A DNA stretch of 64,000 bases from contig JBHGNT010000029.1 of assembly GCA_043228905.1 (NCBI GenBank), forward strand, positions 62,001 to 126,000. The letters run 5' to 3'. The number at the start of each line of letters is the position of its first letter. Within the stretch, counting starts at the first letter, position 1. The translations under genes and the position numbers were made by a program. Below, in pieces: positions 57,741-64,000 of this stretch. Below the pieces are notes generated by a model. That model made no database searches. It was not told the origin of the DNA and worked only from the letters and a program-made list of their open reading frames with translations. This DNA is from Azolla caroliniana. Taxonomy: Eukaryota > Polypodiophyta.

Positions 57741-60700
57741 TCATGTCTCTCGACCTGAGTTTGAAAATCTGTATTTTCGAATTCCATATGATAGCTAGTG
57801 TTGTTAGCTTCGATTTGCATCGTTGAACACTAAAATCCGATATCACACGAGCCAGGTATGACAATTTTAATTTAGTGATGCGCTCTTCTCAACTCCCTCC
57901 TCTAATTTACTAATTCCTTCATGTCTCTCGACCTGAGTTTTAAAATCTTGATTTTCTAACTCCATATCATAGCTAGTGTTGTTAGCTTCGATTCACATGT
58001 TTGAACACAAAAATTCAATATCACACGAGCCAGGTATGAATATTTTAATTTACTCACGCGCTCTTCTCAATTCCCTTCTCAAATTTGCTAATTTCTTCAT
58101 GTCTCTCGACCTGAGTTTCAAAATCTTGATTTTCTAATTCCATATCATAGCTAGTGTTGTTAGCTTCGATTCTATTGTTTGAACACAAAAATACAATATC
58201 ACACGAGCCAGGTATGAACATTTTAATTTACTCACGCGCTCTTCTCAATTCCCTCCTCAAATTTGCTAATTTCTTCATGTCTCTCGACCAGAGTTTCAAA
58301 ATTTTGATTTTTTAATTGCATATCATAACTAGTGTTGTTAGCTTCGATTCGCATCTTTGAACACTTCAATCCGATATCACACGAGCTAGGTTTGAACATT
58401 TTAATTTACTCATGCGCTCTTCTCAACTCCCTCCTCTAATTTACTAATTTCTTCATGTCTCTCGACCTGAGTTTCGAAATCTTGATTTTCTAATTCCATA
58501 TCATAGGTAGTGTTGTTAGCTTCGATTCACATGTTTGAACACAAAAATACGATATCACACGAGCCAGGTATGAACATTTTAATTTACTCACGCGCTCTTC
58601 TAATTTCCCTCCTCAAATTTGCTAATTTCTTCATGTCTCTTGACCAGGTATGAACATTTTCATTTACTCACGCGGTCTTCGCATCTCCCTCCTCTACTTT
58701 ACTAATTTCTTCATGTCTCTCGACGTGAGTTTCAAAATCTTGATTTTCTAATTCCAAATCATAGCTACTGTTTTTAGCTTTGATTCGCATGTTTGAACAC
58801 AAAAATAGGATATCACACGAGCCAGGTATGACAATTTTAATTTACTCACGCGCTCTTCTCAACTCCCTCCTCTAATTTACTAATTTCTTCATGTCTGTGT
58901 ACCTGAGTTTCAAAATCTGGATTTTTTAAGTCCATATCATAGCTAGAGTTGTTAGCTTCGATTGACATGATGGAACACTAAAATCCGATATCACACGAGC
59001 CAGGTATGACAATTTTAATTTACTAACATGCTCTTCTCAACTCCCTCCTCTACTTTACTAATTTCATCATGTTTCTCGGCCTGAGTTTCAAAATCTGTAT
59101 TTTCTAATTCCATATCATAGCTAGTGTTGTTAGCATCGATTCGCATGTTTGAACACAAAAATCCGATATCACAAGAGCCACGTATGACAATTTTAATTTA
59201 CTGACGCGCTCTTCTCAACTTTCTCCTCTAATTTTCTAATTTCTTCATGTCTCTCGACCTGAGTTTCAAAATCTTGATTTTCTAATTCCATATCGTAGCT
59301 AGTGTTGTTAGCTTCGATTCGCATGTTTGAACACAACAATCCGATATCACACGAGCCAGGTATGAACATTTTAATTTACTGACGCGCTCTTTTCAACTCC
59401 CTCCTCTAATTTACCAATTTCTTCATGTCTCTTGACCTGAGTTTTAAAATCTTGATTTTCGAATTCCATATCATAGCTAGTGTTGTTAGCTTCGATTCGC
59501 ATTTTTGAACACAACAATCCGATATCACACGAGCCAGGTATGAACATTTTAATTTACTCACGCGCTCTTTTGAACTCCCTCCTCTAATTTACTAATTTCT
59601 TCATGTCTCTCGACGTGAGTTTCAAAATCTTGATTTTCTAATTCCAAATCATAGCTAGTCTTGTTAGCATCGATTCGCATGTTTGAACACAAAAATCCGA
59701 TATCACAAGAGCCACGTATGACAATTTTAATTTACTAACGCGCTCTTCTCAACTCCCTCCTCAAATTTGGTAATTTCTTCATGTCTCTCGACCTGAGTTT
59801 GAAAATCTGTATTTTCGAATTCCATATGATAGCTAGTGTTGTTAGCTTCGATTTGCATCGTTGAACACTAAAATCCGATATCACACGAGCCAGGTATGAC
59901 AATTTTAATTTAGTGACGCGCTCTTCTCAACTCCCTCCTCTAATTTACCAATTCCTTCATGTCTCTCGACCTAAGTTTCAAAATCTTGATTTTCTAACTC
60001 CATATCATAGCTAGTGTTGTTAGCTTCGATTCACATGTTTGAACACAAAAAGACAATATCACACGAGCCAGGTATGAACATTTTAATTTACTCACGCGCT
60101 CTTCTCAATTCCCTCCTCAAATTTGCTAATTTCTTCATGTCTCTCGACCAGAGTTTCAAAATCTTGATTTTTTAATTGCATATCATAACTAGTGTTGTTA
60201 GCTTCGATTCGCATCTTTGAACACTTCAATCCGATATCACACGAGCTAGGTTTGAACATTTTAATTTACTCACGCGCTCTTCTCAACTCCCTCCTCTAAT
60301 TTACTAATTTCTTCATGTCTGTCGACCTGAGTTTCGAAATCTTGATTTTCTAATTCCATATCATAGGTAGTGTTGTTAGCTTCGATTCAGATGTTTGAAC
60401 ACAAAAATACGATATCACACGAGCCAGGTCTGAACATTTTAATTTACTCACGCGCTCTTCTCAATTCCCTCCTCAAATTTGCTAATTTCTTCATGTCTCT
60501 CGACCAGGTATGAACATTTTCATTTACTCACGCGGTCTTCGCATCTCCCTCCTCTACTTTACTAATTTCTTCATGTCTCTCGACGTGAGTTTCAAAATCT
60601 TGATTTTCTAATTCCAAATCATAGCTAGTTTTGTTAGCATCGATTCGCATGTTTGAACACAAAAATCCGATATCACAAGAGCCAGGTATAAACATTTTAA

Positions 60701-63700
60701 TTTACTGACTCGCTCTTCTCATCTTTCTCCTCTAATTTTTTAATTTCTTCATGTCTCTCGACCTGAGTTTCAAAATCTTGATTTTCTAATTCCATATCAT
60801 AGGTAGTGTTGTTAGCTTCGATTTGCATGTTTGAAAACTAAAATCCGATATCACACGAGCTAGGTATGACTATTTTAATTTACTGACGCGCTATTCTCAA
60901 CTCCCTCCTCTAATTTACTAATTTCATCATGTCTCTCGACCTGAGTTTCAAAATCTTGATTTTCTAATTCCATATCATAACTAGCGTTGTTAGCTTCGAT
61001 TCGCATGTTTGAACACTAAAATCCGATATCACACGAGCCATGTATGACAATTTTAATTTACTGACAAACTCTTCTCAACTCCCTCCTCTAATTTACTAAT
61101 TTCTTCATGTCTCTCGACCTTAGTTTCAAAATCTTGATTTTCTAATTCCATATCATAGCTAGTGTTGTTAGCTTTGATTCGCGTAGAACACAAAAATAGG
61201 ATATCAAACGAGCCAGGCATGACAATTTTAATTTACTCACGCGCTCTTCTCAACTCCCTCCTCTAATTTACTAATTTCTTCATGTCTCTCGACCTGAGTT
61301 TCAAAATCTTTATTTTCTAATTCCATATCATAACTAGCGTTGTTAGCTTCGATTCGCATGTTTGAACACTAAAATCGGATATCACACGAGCCATGTATGA
61401 CAATTTTAATTTTCTAACGCGCTCTTCTCAACTCCCTCCTTTAATTTACTAATTTCTTCATGTCTCTCGACCTTAGTTTCAAAATCTTGATTTTCTAATT
61501 CCATATTATAGGTAGTCTTGTTACCTTCGATTCGCATGTTTGAACACAAAAATACTATATCACACGAGCCAGGTATGAACATTTTAATTTACTCACGCGC
61601 TCTTCTCAATTCCCTCCTCAAATTTGCTAATTTCTTCATGTCTCTCGACCAGAGTTTCAAAATCTTAATTTTCTAATTTCATATCATAGCTAGTGCTGTT
61701 AGCTTCGATTCGCATCTTTGAACACTTCAATCGGATATTACACGAGCTAGGTATGAACACTTCATGTCTCTTGACCAGAGTTTCAAAATCTTAATTTTCT
61801 AATTTCATATCATAGCTAGTGCTGTTAGCTTCGATTCGCATCTTTGAACACTTCAATCGGATATCACACGTTCTTCTCAACTCCCTCCTCTAATTTACTA
61901 ATTTCTTCATGTCTCTCGACCTGAGTTTCAAAATCTTGATTTTTGAATTCCATATCATAGCTAGTGTTAGGAGCTTCGATTTGCATGTTTGAACACAACA
62001 AACCGATATCACACGAGCCAGGTATGAACATTTTAATTTACTCACGCGCTCTTTTCAACTCCCTCCTCTAATTTACTAATTTCATCATGTGTCTCGACCT
62101 GAGTTACAAAATCTGTATTTTCTAATTCGATATCATAGCTAGTGTTGTTAGCTTCGATTCGCATGTTTGAACACTAAAATCCGATATCACACGAGCCAGG
62201 TATGAACATTTTAATTTACTCACGCGCTCTTCTCAACTCCCTCCTCTAATTTACTAATTTCTTCATGTCTCTTGACCTGAGTTTCGAAATCTTGATTTTC
62301 TAATTCCATATCATAGGTAGTGTTGTTAGCTTCGATTCAGATGTTTGAACACAAAAATACGATATCACACGAGCCAGGTCTGAACATTTTAATTTACTCA
62401 CGCGCTCTTCTCAATTCCCTCCTCAAATTTGCTAATTTCTTCATGTCTCTCGACCAGGTATGAACATTTTCATTTACTCACGCGGTCTTCGCATCTCCCT
62501 CCTCTACTTTACTAATTTCTTCATGTCTCTCGACGTGAGTTTCAAAATCTTGATTTTCTAATTCCAAATCATAGCTAGTGTTGTTAGCATCGATTCGCAT
62601 GTTTGAACACAAAAATCCGATATCACAAGAGCCAGGTATAAACATTTTAATTTACTGACTCGCTCTTCTCAACTTTCTCCTCTAATTTTTTAATTTCTTC
62701 ATGTCTCTCGACCTGAGTTTCAAAATCTTGATTTTCTAATTCCATATCATAGGTAGTGTTGTTAGCTTCGATTTGCATGTTTGAAAACTAAAATCCGATA
62801 TCACACGAGCTAGGTATGACAATTTTAATTTACTGACGCGCTATTCTCAACTCCCTCCTCTAATTTACTAATTTCATCATGTCTCTCGACCTGAGTTTCA
62901 AAATCTTGATTTTCTAATTCCATATCATAACTAGCGTTGTTAGCTTCGATTCGCATGTTTGAACACTAAAATCCGATATCACACGAGCCATGTATGACAA
63001 TTTTAATTTACTGACACGCTCTTCTCAACTCCCTCCTCTAATTTACTAATTTCTTTATGTCTCTCGACCTTAGTTTCAAAATCTTGATTTTCTAATTCCA
63101 TATCATAGCTAGTGTTGTTAGCTTTGATTCGCGTAGAACACAAAAATAGGATATCAAACGAGCCAGGCATGACAATTTTAATTTACTCACGCGCTCTTCT
63201 CAACTCCCTCCTCTAATTTACTAATTTCTTCATGTCTCTCGACCTGAGTTTCAAAATCTTGATTTTCTAATTCCATATCATAACTAACGTTGTTAGCTTC
63301 GATTCGCATGTTTGAACACTTAAATCGGATATCACACGAGCCATGTATGACAATTTTAATTTTCTAACGCGCTCTTCTCAACTCCCTCCTCTAATTTACT
63401 AATTTCTTCATGTCTCTCGACCTTAGTTTCAAAATCTTGATTTTCTAATTCCATATTATAGGTAGTCTTGTTACCTTCGATTCGCATGTTTGAACACAAA
63501 AATACTATATCACACGAGCCAGGTATGAACATTTTAATTTACTCACGCGCTCTTCTCAATTCCCTCCTCAAATTTGCTAATTTCTTCATGTCTCTCGACC
63601 AGAGTTTCAAAATCTTAATTTTCTAATTTCATATCATAGCTAGTGCTGTTAGCTTCGATTCGCATCTTTGAACACTTCAATCGGATATCACACGAGCTAG

Positions 63701-64000
63701 GTATGAATATTTTCATTTACTCACGCGCTCTTCTCAACTCCCTCCTCTATATTTACTAATTTCTTCATGTCTCTCGACCTGAGTTTCAAAATCTTGATTT
63801 TCTAATTCCATATCATAACTAGGGTTGTTAGCTTCGATTCGCATGTTTGAACACTAAAATCCGATATCACACGAGCCATGTATGACAATTTTAATTTACT
63901 GACACGCTCTTCTCAACTCCCTCCTCTAATTTACTAATTTCTTCATGTCTCTCGACCTTAGTTTCAAAATCTTGATTTTCTAATTCCATATCATAGCTAG
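57741..64000. repeat. Satellite B array with chimeric monomers and a 1950-bp repeat
   Basis: B-type monomers continue to the window end. Chimeric monomers in which CTCTCGACC or CTCTTGACC is joined to AGGTATGAACATTTTC occur near 58641, 60501 and 62451. Segment 60290..61750 matches 62240..63700 at an offset of 1950 bp. Around 61740..61880 two monomers are cut short. No gene is seen. Confidence 0.88.

Overview
This is a repeat-only eukaryotic window. I see no host single-copy gene and no rRNA or tRNA gene. About 50 kb is an AT-rich satellite with a 178-bp monomer. It is interrupted at 24840..38841 by a head-to-tail cluster of Penelope-like retroelements (PLEs) on the minus strand. The organism cannot be named from this sequence. 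The element carries many TTAGGG-type hexamers, which suggests a host with TTAGGG telomeres, but that is inference.

Layout. Positions 1..24839 hold a satellite array. It is subfamily A up to about 23620, then more diverged subfamily B, then a last A-like monomer against the element. Positions 24840..30420 and 30421..36022 are two full-length PLE units of 5581 and 5602 bp. Positions 36023..38841 are a third unit that has lost its 5' part (ORF1 and the start of the reverse transcriptase). Positions 38842..64000 are subfamily B satellite with several higher-order repeat (HOR) blocks, the clearest being a 13-monomer repeat of 2314 bp. In transcription order (right to left) the cluster is truncated copy, full copy, full copy. 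This is the usual PLE arrangement, in which a 5'-truncated upstream copy acts as a pseudo-LTR (pLTR).

How a unit appears to work. The 3' part of an upstream unit holds a TATA-like box, a complete hammerhead ribozyme (HHR), a (TC)n tract and a degenerate CCCTAA-like tract. It lies directly upstream of the next unit's ORF1. ORF1 (844 aa) is a gag-like, Pro/Asn/His-rich protein whose (Asn-Pro)n segment is encoded by telomere-like CCCTAA hexamers. ORF2 is a PLE reverse transcriptase that ends just where the GIY-YIG endonuclease would normally follow, so the element is endonuclease-lacking (Athena/Coprina-like in organisation). ORF2 has no ATG at its start. The ORF1 end carries a canonical A-AAA-AAC slippery heptamer, a 5-nt spacer and a strong hairpin, so ORF2 is probably made by -1 ribosomal frameshifting as an ORF1-RT fusion.

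The most interesting points are the hammerhead ribozyme in all three units, the frameshift cassette, the telomere-hexamer-encoded protein segment, and the presence of an endonuclease-less, telomere-repeat-bearing element inside satellite DNA with non-simple junctions.
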